The notes below the pieces were generated by a model, which was given only the letters and a program-made list of their open reading frames with translations, had not been told where the DNA came from and did no database searches. A stretch of 64,000 nt of DNA. Source: Roseateles depolymerans (lineage in GTDB: Bacteria > Pseudomonadota > Gammaproteobacteria > Burkholderiales > Burkholderiaceae_C). The position numbers and the translations under genes were made by a program. Location: assembly GCF_003387155.1 (NCBI RefSeq), contig NZ_QUMT01000001.1, forward strand, positions 1,429,858 to 1,493,857, written 5' to 3'. This document shows positions 16,483 to 25,860 of this stretch, in pieces; the stretch's first letter is position 1, and each line of letters opens with the position of its first letter.

Positions 16483-17923
16483 ACAGCGCCCGATGCCGCG
16501 CCGCCAGCGGCGGATTCTTCGCGAAATACCGCGCAATGCCAGTGGCCAGCGCCTTGACCAGGTCATCCTGGTAATCCGGGTCGCGCAGCTTGGACTCTTC
16601 CTCCGGATTGGAGATGAACGCCGTCTCCACCAGGATGGACGGCACGTCCGGCGCCTTGAGCACCGCAAAGCCGGCCTGCTCCACGCTGCCCTTGTGCAGC
16701 TTGCCCACCTTGCCGATCTGGCTCAGCACTTCGCCGCCCAGCTTCATGCTGTCCTTGATCTGGGCCGTGGTGCTCATGTCCAGCATGGCACGCAGGACAC
16801 CGTCGTCCTTCACGCCCTTGGTGTTCACGCCGCCGACGATGTCCGCGGCATTTTCCTTGTTGGCCATCCACCGCGCCGCCGTAGAACTGGCCCCGCTGGT
16901 GGACAAGGCGAACACCGAGGCCCCGCGCGCCTGCGGCGTGATGAAGGCGTCAGCGTGGATGGAGACAAACAGGTCGGCCTGCACCCGGCGCGCCTTGCGC
17001 ACGCGCTCCTGCAGGGGCACGAAGAAGTCGGCATCCCGCGTCATCATCACGCGGATCTTGGGGTTGCTGTTGAGCCGGTCCCTCAGCTTCAGGCCAATGG
17101 CCAGCACCACATCCTTTTCCTTCAGACCGCTGGGGCCGATGGCGCCCGGATCCTCGCCGCCATGGCCGGGGTCGATCGCAATCACGATCAGCCGGTCCAG
17201 CTTGGCCTGGCTCATCTCTGGCGCCGGCTCCTTCAGCGGCGGTTGAGGCGCGGGGGCGGGGGGCGGCGTCGGTCCTGCGGGGCGAGAAGCCGGACGCGCC
17301 GGCGGGCGCGCCTGTGCCACGGCGCGGTCCGCTTCCGAGGCGGCCGGCTGCGGTCGGCCGATCTTGTCGATCAACTCGCCCAGGGCATCCTGCACCGACT
17401 GCGCCGCCGCCTGCTCGGCCGCTTCCTTTTCCCGGACCAGGTCCAGCAACGGGTCGCGCTCCTGGACCGGGTAGAGGTCCAGCACCAGCCGGTTCTTATA
17501 GGCCGCCACCGGTTCGATGGTGAAGACCTGGGGCGCAATCGGCTGCTTCAGGTCAAAGACGATGCGCACCACGCGGGGCTGGTTCTGCCCCACCCGGACC
17601 GCCGCGATGAAGGGGTCGTCCGGCCGGACCTTGCCCAGCAGCTCGCGCAGGTCGGGGCTCAGTTCCAGGCCGTCGATGTCGATCACCAGCCGGTCCGGAT
17701 GACTGGCCAGGAAACTCTTGGCCGCCAGCGCCCGGTCGGATTCCAGCGTGACGCGGGTGTAGTCCTCCGCCGGCCAGACCCGCACCGCGATGATGGAGGC
17801 CGAGGAACCCGCCGCCCGGGCCGCGGGCAGGGCCGCCGGCCAGACCGGCACACTGAGCACCAGGGCACCCATCTGTCGAAGCGCACGGCGGCGCGGGGCA
17901 AAGGTCCGGGAGTCTCCACTCAT
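16481..17923 (-). CDS. amiC: N-acetylmuramoyl-L-alanine amidase, AmiC type
   Basis: A 480-residue periplasmic zinc amidase that cuts the amide bond between muramic acid and the stem peptide at the division septum. A twin-arginine-like leader (RRRALRQMG then a hydrophobic stretch) precedes an AMIN domain (about 45-150, with YTRVTLESD and DRLVIDIDGLEL), a Pro-rich linker and the Amidase_3 domain from about 235, with IAIDPGHGGEDPGAIGPSG carrying the first zinc ligand and VETAFISNPEEE carrying the catalytic Glu. ATG 17923 overlaps the tsaE stop as ATGA. tsaE-amiC is a frequent pair in proteobacteria. Confidence 0.94.
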   Translation of the reverse strand: MSGDSRTFAPRRRALRQMGALVLSVPVWPAALPAARAAGSSASIIAVRVWPAEDYTRVTLESDRALAAKSFLASHPDRLVIDIDGLELSPDLRELLGKVRPDDPFIAAVRVGQNQPRVVRIVFDLKQPIAPQVFTIEPVAAYKNRLVLDLYPVQERDPLLDLVREKEAAEQAAAQSVQDALGELIDKIGRPQPAASEADRAVAQARPPARPASRPAGPTPPPAPAPQPPLKEPAPEMSQAKLDRLIVIAIDPGHGGEDPGAIGPSGLKEKDVVLAIGLKLRDRLNSNPKIRVMMTRDADFFVPLQERVRKARRVQADLFVSIHADAFITPQARGASVFALSTSGASSTAARWMANKENAADIVGGVNTKGVKDDGVLRAMLDMSTTAQIKDSMKLGGEVLSQIGKVGKLHKGSVEQAGFAVLKAPDVPSILVETAFISNPEEESKLRDPDYQDDLVKALATGIARYFAKNPPLAARHRAL

Positions 17924-18420
17924 GCGGCGTCGAGGTGTTGGGTCAGGTCGGTGAGCAGGGCCACGCCGCGCGGCGTGTGCGCCTCTGCGCACACATCGCG
18001 GCTGTCGTCGTCGGCCACGTCCAGGGTCAGGCGCAGGTCGGGCGTCGGCAGCATGCCGGCGGCCTTCTGCGGCCATTCGCTCAGCTTGAGGCCCGGCGCG
18101 GCGAAGACATCCCGAAAGCCGGCGTCTTCCCACTCACGCGGGTCGTTGAAGCGGTAGAAGTCGAAATGATGAGCGGGCAGGCCCCCCAGCGCGGGCGGCT
18201 GGTAGTCTTCCACGACGGCATAGCTGGGGCTCTTGATGCGGCCCTGCACGCCCAGCGCGCGCAGCAAATGGCGCACCAGGCTGGTCTTGCCGGCGCCCAG
18301 GCCCCCTTCGAGTTCGATGCTGAGGTCCGACACTTGCGGACACCGGGCCAGCGCCTGCGCAAATCGCTCGCAGGCGGCCTCGTCAGGCCAACGGAATTGG
18401 CGGGTTTCTAAAATGCTCAA
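17920..18420 (-). CDS. tsaE: tRNA threonylcarbamoyladenosine biosynthesis ATPase TsaE
   Basis: A 166-residue member of the TsaE family, which cooperates with TsaB and TsaD to make t6A37 in ANN-decoding tRNAs. The P-loop LEGGLGAGKTSLVRHLLRALG and the following IKSPSYAVVEDYQ are diagnostic, with HFDFYRFNDPREWEDAG as the Walker B-like region and KLSEWPQKA the conserved EWxE-like block. The start is TTG at 18418-18420, only 5 bases from the divergent queG ATG; no in-frame ATG is near. It is translationally coupled to amiC. Confidence 0.93.
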   Translation of the reverse strand: MSILETRQFRWPDEAACERFAQALARCPQVSDLSIELEGGLGAGKTSLVRHLLRALGVQGRIKSPSYAVVEDYQPPALGGLPAHHFDFYRFNDPREWEDAGFRDVFAAPGLKLSEWPQKAAGMLPTPDLRLTLDVADDDSRDVCAEAHTPRGVALLTDLTQHLDAA

Positions 18421-18425
18421 AACCT

Positions 18426-19550
18426 ATGGAATCCTTGCTGAACGCTTCCGACCGAACGCCCGACTCGCTGCATGCGTTGACGGGCCAGATCCGCACCTGG
18501 GCGCTTGAGCTCGGATTCTCACAGATTGGTGTGGCTCACGTCGATCTTGGTGATGCAGAAGCAGGCCTGCAGGCCTGGCTGGACGCTGGCTTTCATGGCG
18601 AGATGCAGTACATGGCCGCCCATGGCATGAAGCGGGCGCGTCCGGCCGAACTGGTGCCTGGCACGCTGTGCGTGCTGACCGCCCGCATGGACTATCTGCC
18701 GCCCAGCCTGCAAGCCGACTGGCAACAGCGGGAATACGACGCCCTGGCTGATCCGGCGCGTGCGCAGGTCTCGCTTTATGCCCGCGGGCGGGACTATCAC
18801 AAGGTGCTGCGCCAGCGCCTGCAGCAACTGGCCGACCGCATCCAGTCGGCGGTGGGGCCGCTGGGCCATCGCGTCTTCACCGATTCCGCGCCCGTGCTGG
18901 AGGTGGAACTGGCCAGCCGCTCCGGCATCGGCTGGCGCGGCAAGCACACCCTGACCCTGCATCGCGAAGCCGGGTCGATGTTCTTCCTGGGCGAGATCTA
19001 CCTGGACCTGCCGCTGCCCCCCAGCGAGCCGGTCTCCGCCCATTGCGGCCAGTGCCGCGCCTGCCTCGATGCCTGCCCGACCCAGGCCATCGTGGCGCCG
19101 TACCGGCTGGATGCGCGCAGGTGCATCAGTTACCTCACCATCGAGCAGGACGGACCGATTCCCGAGGCGCTGCGGCCGGCCATGGGTAACCGCATCTATG
19201 GCTGCGATGACTGCCAGCTGGCCTGCCCCTGGAACAAGTTTGCCCGCCGTCAGGCGCTGCCGGACTTCGACTGGCGCGAGCCGCTGGGCCATGCCTCGCT
19301 GCTCCAGCTGTGGGCCTGGGACGAGCCGACCTTCCTCAAGCGCACCGAAGGCTCGGCCATCCGGCGCATTGGCCATGCCCGCTGGCGCCGCAATCTGGCG
19401 GTGGCCATGGGCAATGCCCTGCGGCAGCCCCTGGCGCCGTCATTGCGCCGTGAACTGCGGGAGGCTCTGTGCGCTGTCCAACATACGGCGTCGCCGTTGC
19501 TGGCCGAACACATTGACTGGGCGCTTCGTCAAACTTGCGACCATACGTAA
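18426..19550 (+). CDS. queG: Epoxyqueuosine reductase
   Basis: A 374-residue cytosolic enzyme for the last step of queuosine synthesis, reduction of epoxyqueuosine in tRNA with cobalamin and two 4Fe-4S clusters. The motifs [16 protein letters not shown] and [14 protein letters not shown] supply the eight cluster cysteines, and the N-terminal [18 protein letters not shown] and [12 protein letters not shown] blocks are typical of the family. The C-terminal HEAT-like segment ([14 protein letters not shown]) is complete. It is divergent from tsaE, with 5 bases between start codons. Confidence 0.95.
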   Translation: MESLLNASDRTPDSLHALTGQIRTWALELGFSQIGVAHVDLGDAEAGLQAWLDAGFHGEMQYMAAHGMKRARPAELVPGTLCVLTARMDYLPPSLQADWQQREYDALADPARAQVSLYARGRDYHKVLRQRLQQLADRIQSAVGPLGHRVFTDSAPVLEVELASRSGIGWRGKHTLTLHREAGSMFFLGEIYLDLPLPPSEPVSAHCGQCRACLDACPTQAIVAPYRLDARRCISYLTIEQDGPIPEALRPAMGNRIYGCDDCQLACPWNKFARRQALPDFDWREPLGHASLLQLWAWDEPTFLKRTEGSAIRRIGHARWRRNLAVAMGNALRQPLAPSLRRELREALCAVQHTASPLLAEHIDWALRQTCDHT

Positions 19551-19623
19551 TTCCGCTAGCGCTTCAGGGGCGCGTCACTCCTTAAGCTGCGGTATTGCTA
19601 TTGCTTCCCCAAATGAGGAGACC

Positions 19624-20601
19624 ATGAACCGTCGCAAGTTGTTCCAACGCGGGCTGCTCCTGGGCGGCCTGAGCCTGTGCAGCGCACTGGCCATGGCCCA
19701 GACCTACCCCAACAAGCCGGTCAAGCTGGTGGTGCCCTTTGCGCCCGGCGGCACCACCGACATCATCGCCCGCGTGGTGGCCCAGAACATCAGCGGCCCG
19801 CTGGGCCAGACGATGATCGTGGAGAACAAGGCGGGCGGCGGCGGCATCATCGGCGCCAACGACACCGTCAAGTCCGCGCCGGACGGTTATTCGCTGGGCG
19901 TGGCCACCGTGTCCACCACGGCGGCCAATCCGGCCATCAACCCGAAGGTGCCCTACAAGCCGCTGGAGGACTTCACCCCCATCATCAACATCGCGGCCAC
20001 GCCCAATGTGATTGCGGTGCACCCGTCCTTCCCGGCCAAGGACTACAAGGGTTTCCTGGCGGAGCTCAAGAAGAACCCCGGCAAGTACAGCTATTCCAGC
20101 TCCGGCACGGGCGGCATCGGCCACCTGCAGATGGAGCTGTACAAGAGCCTGGCCGGTGTCTTCGTGACCCACATTCCGTATCGCGGCGCGGGCCCGGCCC
20201 TGAACGACACGGTGGCCGGTCAGGTGCCGATGATCTTCGACAACCTGCCGTCGGCGCTGCCCTTCATCAAGGACGGCCGCCTGATTGCCATCGCCGTGGC
20301 GGCCCCGCAGCGCCTGGCGGTGCTGCCCAATGTGCCGACCTTCAAGGAAGTCGGCCTGGAGCCGGTGAACCGCATGGCCTTCTATGGCATCTACGGGCCG
20401 AAGAATCTGCCCAAGGAGGTCGTGGCCAAGGTGCATGACGCCGTCAGCAAGACGGTGCAGATGCCCGAAGTGAAGAAGCGCATCGAGGAAACCGGTTCCT
20501 TCATCGTGGCCAACACGCCGGAGCAGTTCTCCGCCCAGATCAAGGCGGAGTACGAGGTCTACAAGAAGGTCGTGGAAACGCAGAAGCTGAAGCTGGATTG
20601 A
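19624..20601 (+). CDS. Bug-family tripartite tricarboxylate transporter substrate-binding protein
   Basis: A 325-residue periplasmic receptor. The N-terminus [15 protein letters not shown] is a twin-arginine-like signal with cleavage after [27 protein letters not shown] and [22 protein letters not shown] are family signatures, and [31 protein letters not shown] forms the second lobe. Bug proteins bind carboxylates, but no TctA/TctB membrane genes lie next to it, so it is an orphan receptor as is common in Burkholderiales. The ATG follows a GAGGAG ribosome site. A terminator lies at 20696. Confidence 0.93.
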   Translation: MNRRKLFQRGLLLGGLSLCSALAMAQTYPNKPVKLVVPFAPGGTTDIIARVVAQNISGPLGQTMIVENKAGGGGIIGANDTVKSAPDGYSLGVATVSTTAANPAINPKVPYKPLEDFTPIINIAATPNVIAVHPSFPAKDYKGFLAELKKNPGKYSYSSSGTGGIGHLQMELYKSLAGVFVTHIPYRGAGPALNDTVAGQVPMIFDNLPSALPFIKDGRLIAIAVAAPQRLAVLPNVPTFKEVGLEPVNRMAFYGIYGPKNLPKEVVAKVHDAVSKTVQMPEVKKRIEETGSFIVANTPEQFSAQIKAEYEVYKKVVETQKLKLD

Positions 20602-20607
20602 CGGCTT

Positions 20608-20683
20608 GGCCCGGCGACGGGCCACTGCTGAGAGCCTGGCCCGTCGCTGGGCCCATGCTGGCAGCCTGACCCGTCACTGGGTC
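20608..20683. repeat. Three tandem 30-bp units, each a small hairpin
   Basis: Units begin at 20608, 20638 and 20668. Each holds a 16-base hairpin: GGCCCGGCGACGGGCC, GGCCCGTCGCTGGGCC and GACCCGTCACTGGGTC, separated by related 14-base spacers. The third unit changes both sides of a pair (G-C to A-T), so pairing is kept. It lies between the Bug gene stop and its terminator, so it would be in the 3' end of that mRNA. Confidence 0.7.
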
Positions 20684-20695
20684 GCGTTTGAACGG

Positions 20696-20736
20696 AAAAG
20701 GGCGCCGCCTCCCTCGGGAGGCGGCGCCCTTTTTTC
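20696..20736. terminator. Strong terminator, likely bidirectional
   Basis: An inverted repeat of about 18 bases per arm with AAAA before and TTTTTT after it lies between the Bug receptor gene and the convergent small gene. The stem is very GC-rich with a tetraloop. Confidence 0.9.
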
Positions 20737-20790
20737 TGGGGCAAGGTCTGGGGCCAGGTCAGCCTGACCTGGCGGATCAGACGGTGCCGA

Positions 20791-20970
20791 TCAGAACGGA
20801 CGAGCGGTCAGACCACCCATCAGGTTGCCCAGCAGGCTGGAGGCCAGGCCGCCACCCATGCCGGGCTGGCCGCCGCCCTGGGTCAGGCCGCCTGCGATTT
20901 GTTGAATGGCGCCGCCGGCCACTTGAGTGACGGCACCTTGGGCGAGACCGCCGATGAGAGCTGGGATCAT
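20791..20970 (-). CDS. Small glycine-rich hydrophobic protein (unknown)
   Basis: A 59-residue open frame, MIPALIGGLAQGAV at the start and LMGGLTARPF at the end. It is built almost wholly from Gly, Ala, Leu, Gln and Met with repeated GG steps, and has no Cys or charged core. A good ribosome site (GGAGA, 7 bases before ATG 20970) supports translation. Gly spacing might allow a membrane hairpin or an amphipathic, harpin- or bacteriocin-like peptide, but no family is recognised. It ends near the bidirectional terminator, which would also serve it. Confidence 0.5.
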   Translation of the reverse strand: MIPALIGGLAQGAVTQVAGGAIQQIAGGLTQGGGQPGMGGGLASSLLGNLMGGLTARPF

Positions 20971-21403
20971 GAGAATTTCTCCGAAAGATGAGGATGAATG
21001 AGTCGGCATGTGGCTGCCGCACCGGGTCTGCATGCCGACGCGGCCGACGCTCCCAAGCGCAGGGCGCGCGAAACACTGCACTGAAACGGGAGAGCGACGG
21101 CCAGACAGGTGCTGGCGGCCTACCGACGGGGAAAAGCCCGACATGCACGACCGTAGTGGACCCAACTGGCCGATTGGCCCGCCCACGTTCTTGCTGAAAG
21201 CAGGGGCTCCGCTCCCTTCAATAGGCTAGGTGCCTTCCTACAGATCAAGCAGAAGGGGTGTTTTTCAGATGATGAAACGCGAGCGCCGTTATGTAAAAAG
21301 CGGGCGTGCTGCACCGCCGCAAAATTTCTCATCATGAAGAAGCTCGTTTCATGATACGGTTTGAAACTTGCAACCCATTGATTTGAAAGGGAAACATTTT
21401 CAG
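20971..21403. other. Intergenic region upstream of aceA and the small glycine-rich gene
   Basis: No supported gene. The left half is GC-rich; from about 21230 the composition turns AT-rich, with GTTTCA at 21346-21351 and TGAAAC at 21363-21368 as an inverted repeat. It must hold the promoters for the divergent glycine-rich gene and for aceA. Confidence 0.6.
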
Positions 21404-21417
21404 TCTTATATAAGACA
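21404..21417. promoter_or_regulatory. Perfect 14-bp palindrome upstream of aceA
   Basis: GTCTTATATAAGAC is a perfect palindrome 93 bases before the aceA start, inside an AT-rich stretch. It has the size and symmetry of a dimeric repressor operator, for example of the GntR/FadR class, and overlaps likely promoter sequence. The regulator is not identified. Confidence 0.5.
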
Positions 21418-21510
21418 TAAGGGTCCACAAGCCCGGGGTCCGCGCCTAATCTTGAGTCCAGGCCAACGCAGTTTTCAGCCCGATTTCAACTCTCAAGACA
21501 GGAGATTTCC

Positions 21511-22809
<1,299 letters not shown>

Positions 22810-22853
22810 AGACCGGTATCGGGCCCTCCGCTCCGAATCCAGCCCGATGCCAC

Positions 22854-22880
22854 GGGCCGCACTCCACAAGGGTGCGGCCC
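22854..22880 (+). terminator. GC-rich hairpin after aceA
   Basis: GGGCCGCAC at 22854-22862 pairs with GTGCGGCCC at 22872-22880, with a 9-base loop. There is no clear T run, so it may be a weak or factor-assisted terminator. Confidence 0.45.
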
Positions 22881-22976
22881 CATTAGGCACGCCTATTGCC
22901 TGTGAGGTCGGATGACGGCGCGGGCGAGAAGAAAGACGCCCCGGTCCGTCGACTGTTGACCCCGGAGCTTCCACGA

Positions 22977-23450
22977 ATGACCGATCTGTCGCCCTCCGCC
23001 TTGCGGGTGTTGTTCATCGATGACGACCCCGAAGGCGCCCGCACCCTCAGCGAACTGTTTCGCTGCTATGGATGCGCCACGGCCGTGGCCTACAGCGGCC
23101 GCGTGGGCCTGCGCCTGGCCAAGCTGTTCAAGCCCGAGCTGGTGTTCGTGGACTTCGACATGCCCGACATGAACGGGCTGGAGGTGGTGTCCGAGGCCAA
23201 GGTGATCGATGCCGAGTCGGGACGCCGCGCGATGTATGTCTGCCTGACAGCGGGCGGCCCGGAGATCACCCAGGAGAAGGCGGATGCGGCCGGCTTCAGC
23301 CGCCTGCTGTACAAGCCGCTCAAGGTCACCGACCTGCTGGCCGTGCTGCTGAGTGCACGACCTGGCAACTTCACTGCGGGCACCGACGTGCCAGCAATCC
23401 GTCCGGCGCGCAGCCCGTTTCTGGATCCGGACCGCACGCCTCGCCACTGA
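22977..23450 (+). CDS. Stand-alone response-regulator receiver protein
   Basis: A 157-residue protein made of one receiver domain: the acidic pair in VLFIDDDPEGA, the phospho-acceptor Asp in LVFVDFDMPDMNGLEV, a Thr in VCLTAG and the conserved Lys in LYKPLK. A short tail without a DNA-binding domain follows, so it acts by protein contact, as CheY/Spo0F-like proteins do. ATG 22977 was chosen for its GGAG ribosome site; an in-frame TTG exists 81 bases upstream. No kinase is adjacent. Confidence 0.87.
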   Translation: MTDLSPSALRVLFIDDDPEGARTLSELFRCYGCATAVAYSGRVGLRLAKLFKPELVFVDFDMPDMNGLEVVSEAKVIDAESGRRAMYVCLTAGGPEITQEKADAAGFSRLLYKPLKVTDLLAVLLSARPGNFTAGTDVPAIRPARSPFLDPDRTPRH

Positions 23451-23480
23451 GTTGGCGTGATGCCGGCGTCATGATGGCGT

Positions 23481-23514
23481 CGCGCCACCGCGCCACCGCG
23501 CCACCGCGCCATCG
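23481..23514. repeat. CGCGCCAC octamer, four tandem copies
   Basis: Four head-to-tail copies of an 8-base unit (the last with one change) lie between two convergent genes. No function is visible. Confidence 0.7.
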
Positions 23515-23572
23515 TGCTGAGGTAGTGGCAGCGTCATTTGCGCAACCCACACCGCGCGGGCGGGCGGCGGAA

Positions 23573-24718
23573 TCACATGGAGGCTTCAATCATCCGGCGG
23601 TAATCGCTGGTGCTGGCCTCACGAGGGTTGGTCTTGTGGCAATGGTCGCGCTCCGCCCGCGCGATGATCGCGTCGTGCAGGTCCGCCGTCACCCCCATGG
23701 CGGACAACTGTGTCGGCAGGCCCAGGCGCGCGGTCATCGCCTGCACCGCCGAGGCCAGCTCGTCCGCCACGAGGCCTTCCTGCAGCCCCATCGCATGCGC
23801 CATGCGCGCGATCTTGTCCTCCCGTCGCAGGCTCTCGTGCTCACCATTGAAGCGGATCACCGCCGGCAGGAACACGGCATTGAGCGTGCCGTGATGCAGC
23901 GTCGGCATCAGCCCGCCGAGCGCATGGCTGAGGGAATGCACGCAGCCCAGTCCTTTCTGGAAGGCGAGGGCGCCCAGCGTGCTGGCGGCCATCAGGTCCA
24001 GCCGTGCGTCCATGTCGTCGCCATGACGCGTGGCCCGTTCCACCTGGCGCCACCCGCGGCGCAGGCCTTCCAGCGCGATGCCGTCGGCCGCCGGATTGAA
24101 GGCGGCGGACATGAAGGTCTCCATGCAATGCGCAATCGCATCCATGCCGGTGGCGGCGGTCAGTGCGGGGGGCAGCTTCCGCGTCAATTCCGGATCGCAG
24201 ATCGCGGACTTGGGTAGCAGCTCCCAGTTGTGGAAGCCCAGCTTGCGACCGTCCTGGACGATGATGATGGCGCCCCGGGCGACTTCCGACCCGGTACCGG
24301 CCGTGGTGGGCACCGCGATCAACGGGGCGGCCCGTGCAGTGATGAGTCCGGCGCCGCCTTCGATGGTGGCGTAGCGGGTCAGCGGCCCTTCATGAGTGGC
24401 GGCAATGGCCACGCCCTTGGCCAGGTCGATGCTGGAGCCGCCGCCAATGGCAATCAGCCCGTCGCAGCCGTGGTCTCGATACAGCGCGGCGGCTTCCAGC
24501 ACGGCCGCTTCCGTCGGGTTGGGCGGTGTACGGTCGAACACGGGCGGCGCGGCCAGCGGCCAATGCTCCAGCGCCTGGTCCAGGACGCCGGCCGCCCGCA
24601 CGCCCGCGTCGGTGACGACCAGCGGGCGCTGGATGCCCACCCGGCTGCATTCCGGGCCCAGCATGCGACGGGCCCCGGCTTCCATGTGCACGTGGGTCAG
24701 GTATTGGATCAGGGCCAT
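23573..24718 (-). CDS. Iron-containing alcohol dehydrogenase
   Basis: A 381-residue group III NAD(P)-dependent alcohol dehydrogenase. It has the nucleotide block IGGGSSIDLAKG, VPTTAGTGSEVARGAIII, and metal ligands in GMDAIAHCME (Asp and His), SLSHALGG and LHHG. It ends in the conserved NPREASTSDYRRMIEAS. Substrates in this family run from ethanol to 4-hydroxybutyrate and hydroxyacid-oxoacid pairs, and cannot be told here. ATG 24718 gives the normal length. It is divergent from the esterase gene at 24856. Confidence 0.92.
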   Translation of the reverse strand: MALIQYLTHVHMEAGARRMLGPECSRVGIQRPLVVTDAGVRAAGVLDQALEHWPLAAPPVFDRTPPNPTEAAVLEAAALYRDHGCDGLIAIGGGSSIDLAKGVAIAATHEGPLTRYATIEGGAGLITARAAPLIAVPTTAGTGSEVARGAIIIVQDGRKLGFHNWELLPKSAICDPELTRKLPPALTAATGMDAIAHCMETFMSAAFNPAADGIALEGLRRGWRQVERATRHGDDMDARLDLMAASTLGALAFQKGLGCVHSLSHALGGLMPTLHHGTLNAVFLPAVIRFNGEHESLRREDKIARMAHAMGLQEGLVADELASAVQAMTARLGLPTQLSAMGVTADLHDAIIARAERDHCHKTNPREASTSDYRRMIEASM

Positions 24719-24855
24719 GTCTTGTCTCCAGGGTGAGGGCGGGAGGGGCGGTGCCTCAAGAGGCCCGGCAGCACCGGGCGAAGTGATCTGGGACAATAGG
24801 GACTCACGCCCAGGCCCCTTGAAGCTGGTCTGCAGCGTAAGCCCTGGAGTTCCCG

Positions 24856-25860
24856 TTGAGTAGCACCTTGTTGACACCGCGGATGGCCGCGGTGCTGGAG
24901 CGCATCCACCGCGCCAACCGTCCCGCCTTCCACAGCCTCACCCCCAAGCAGGCCCGCATTGCCTATCTGATGGGCGCGGAGATCCTCGACCTGCCGCGTG
25001 CCCCGCTGACGCGCATCGAGAACCTGCGCATCCCCGGACCGGCCGGAGACCTGGCGGCGCGGCTGTATGCGCCCACCGAGCGGGACGCCGGCACGCTGCC
25101 GGTGCTGCTGTACTTCCACGGCGGCGGCTTTGTGATTGGCAACCTGGAGACGCACGACAGCCTGTGCCGCCAGCTTGCGCTGCGTAGCGGTGCCGCCGTG
25201 CTGGCGCTGGACTATCGGCTGGCGCCGGAGCATCCGTTCCCGGCGGCGGTGGACGACTGCTGGGCGGCGCTGCGCTGGCTGATGCAGGCCGCCCCGTCCC
25301 TGGGCCTGGACCCGGCGCGGGTGGCGGTGGGGGGCGACAGCGCCGGCGGCACGCTGGCGGCGGTGACCGCGCTGCATGCGCGGGACATCCAGGCCGAACT
25401 GGCGCATCCACTGGCGCTGCAGTTGCTGATCACTCCGGGCGCCACCGCCCATGCGGACACCGACTCCCACCGCAAGTTCGCCCAGGGTCATCTGCTCGAA
25501 GCCGACACGATCGCGTGGTTCTTCAACCAGTACCTGCCGGAGGCCCAGCGCGATGACTGGCGTTTCGCCCCGCTCAATGCCGACGACCATGAAGGCCTGG
25601 CCCCCGCCTGCTTCATCCTGGCCGAGGCCGATCCGCTGATCGACGAAGGGGTGGCGTATGCCGATCTGTTGCGTGCAAACGGCAATCCGGTCCAGCTGGA
25701 GCTGTATCGTGGCGTGACGCATGACTTCATCAAGATGGGCCGCAGCATTCCCGAAGCCGAACAGGCCCTGGACGCCTGCGCGCAGGCCCTTCAGCGCGCC
25801 TTTCATCTGCAAGATCCTGACCTGCAGGCTTCTGACCTGCAAGAAACCGCCACGCCATGA
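24856..25860 (+). CDS. Alpha/beta-hydrolase, hormone-sensitive-lipase-like esterase
   Basis: A 334-residue esterase. The oxyanion-hole motif YFHGGGFVIG, the nucleophile motif GGDSAGG, and later ADPLIDEG (Asp) and VTHDFIKMG (His) complete the triad of the HSL (family IV) group. No signal peptide, so it is cytoplasmic. The start is TTG at 24856, with GGAG at a fitting distance; the first in-frame ATG is 27 bases further. It overlaps the next gene by ATGA, so the esterase and the thioesterase-acetyltransferase fusion are made together. Confidence 0.9.
   Translation: MSSTLLTPRMAAVLERIHRANRPAFHSLTPKQARIAYLMGAEILDLPRAPLTRIENLRIPGPAGDLAARLYAPTERDAGTLPVLLYFHGGGFVIGNLETHDSLCRQLALRSGAAVLALDYRLAPEHPFPAAVDDCWAALRWLMQAAPSLGLDPARVAVGGDSAGGTLAAVTALHARDIQAELAHPLALQLLITPGATAHADTDSHRKFAQGHLLEADTIAWFFNQYLPEAQRDDWRFAPLNADDHEGLAPACFILAEADPLIDEGVAYADLLRANGNPVQLELYRGVTHDFIKMGRSIPEAEQALDACAQALQRAFHLQDPDLQASDLQETATP

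Noticed and set aside
19069-19623. In-frame extension of the Bug receptor gene upstream into queG
   Set aside because: The signal peptide and GAGGAG ribosome site define the start at 19624; the extension overlaps a certain gene in another frame.
21120-21428. 102-codon frame on the minus strand upstream of aceA
   Set aside because: It crosses the AT-rich control region and palindrome; no coding signature.
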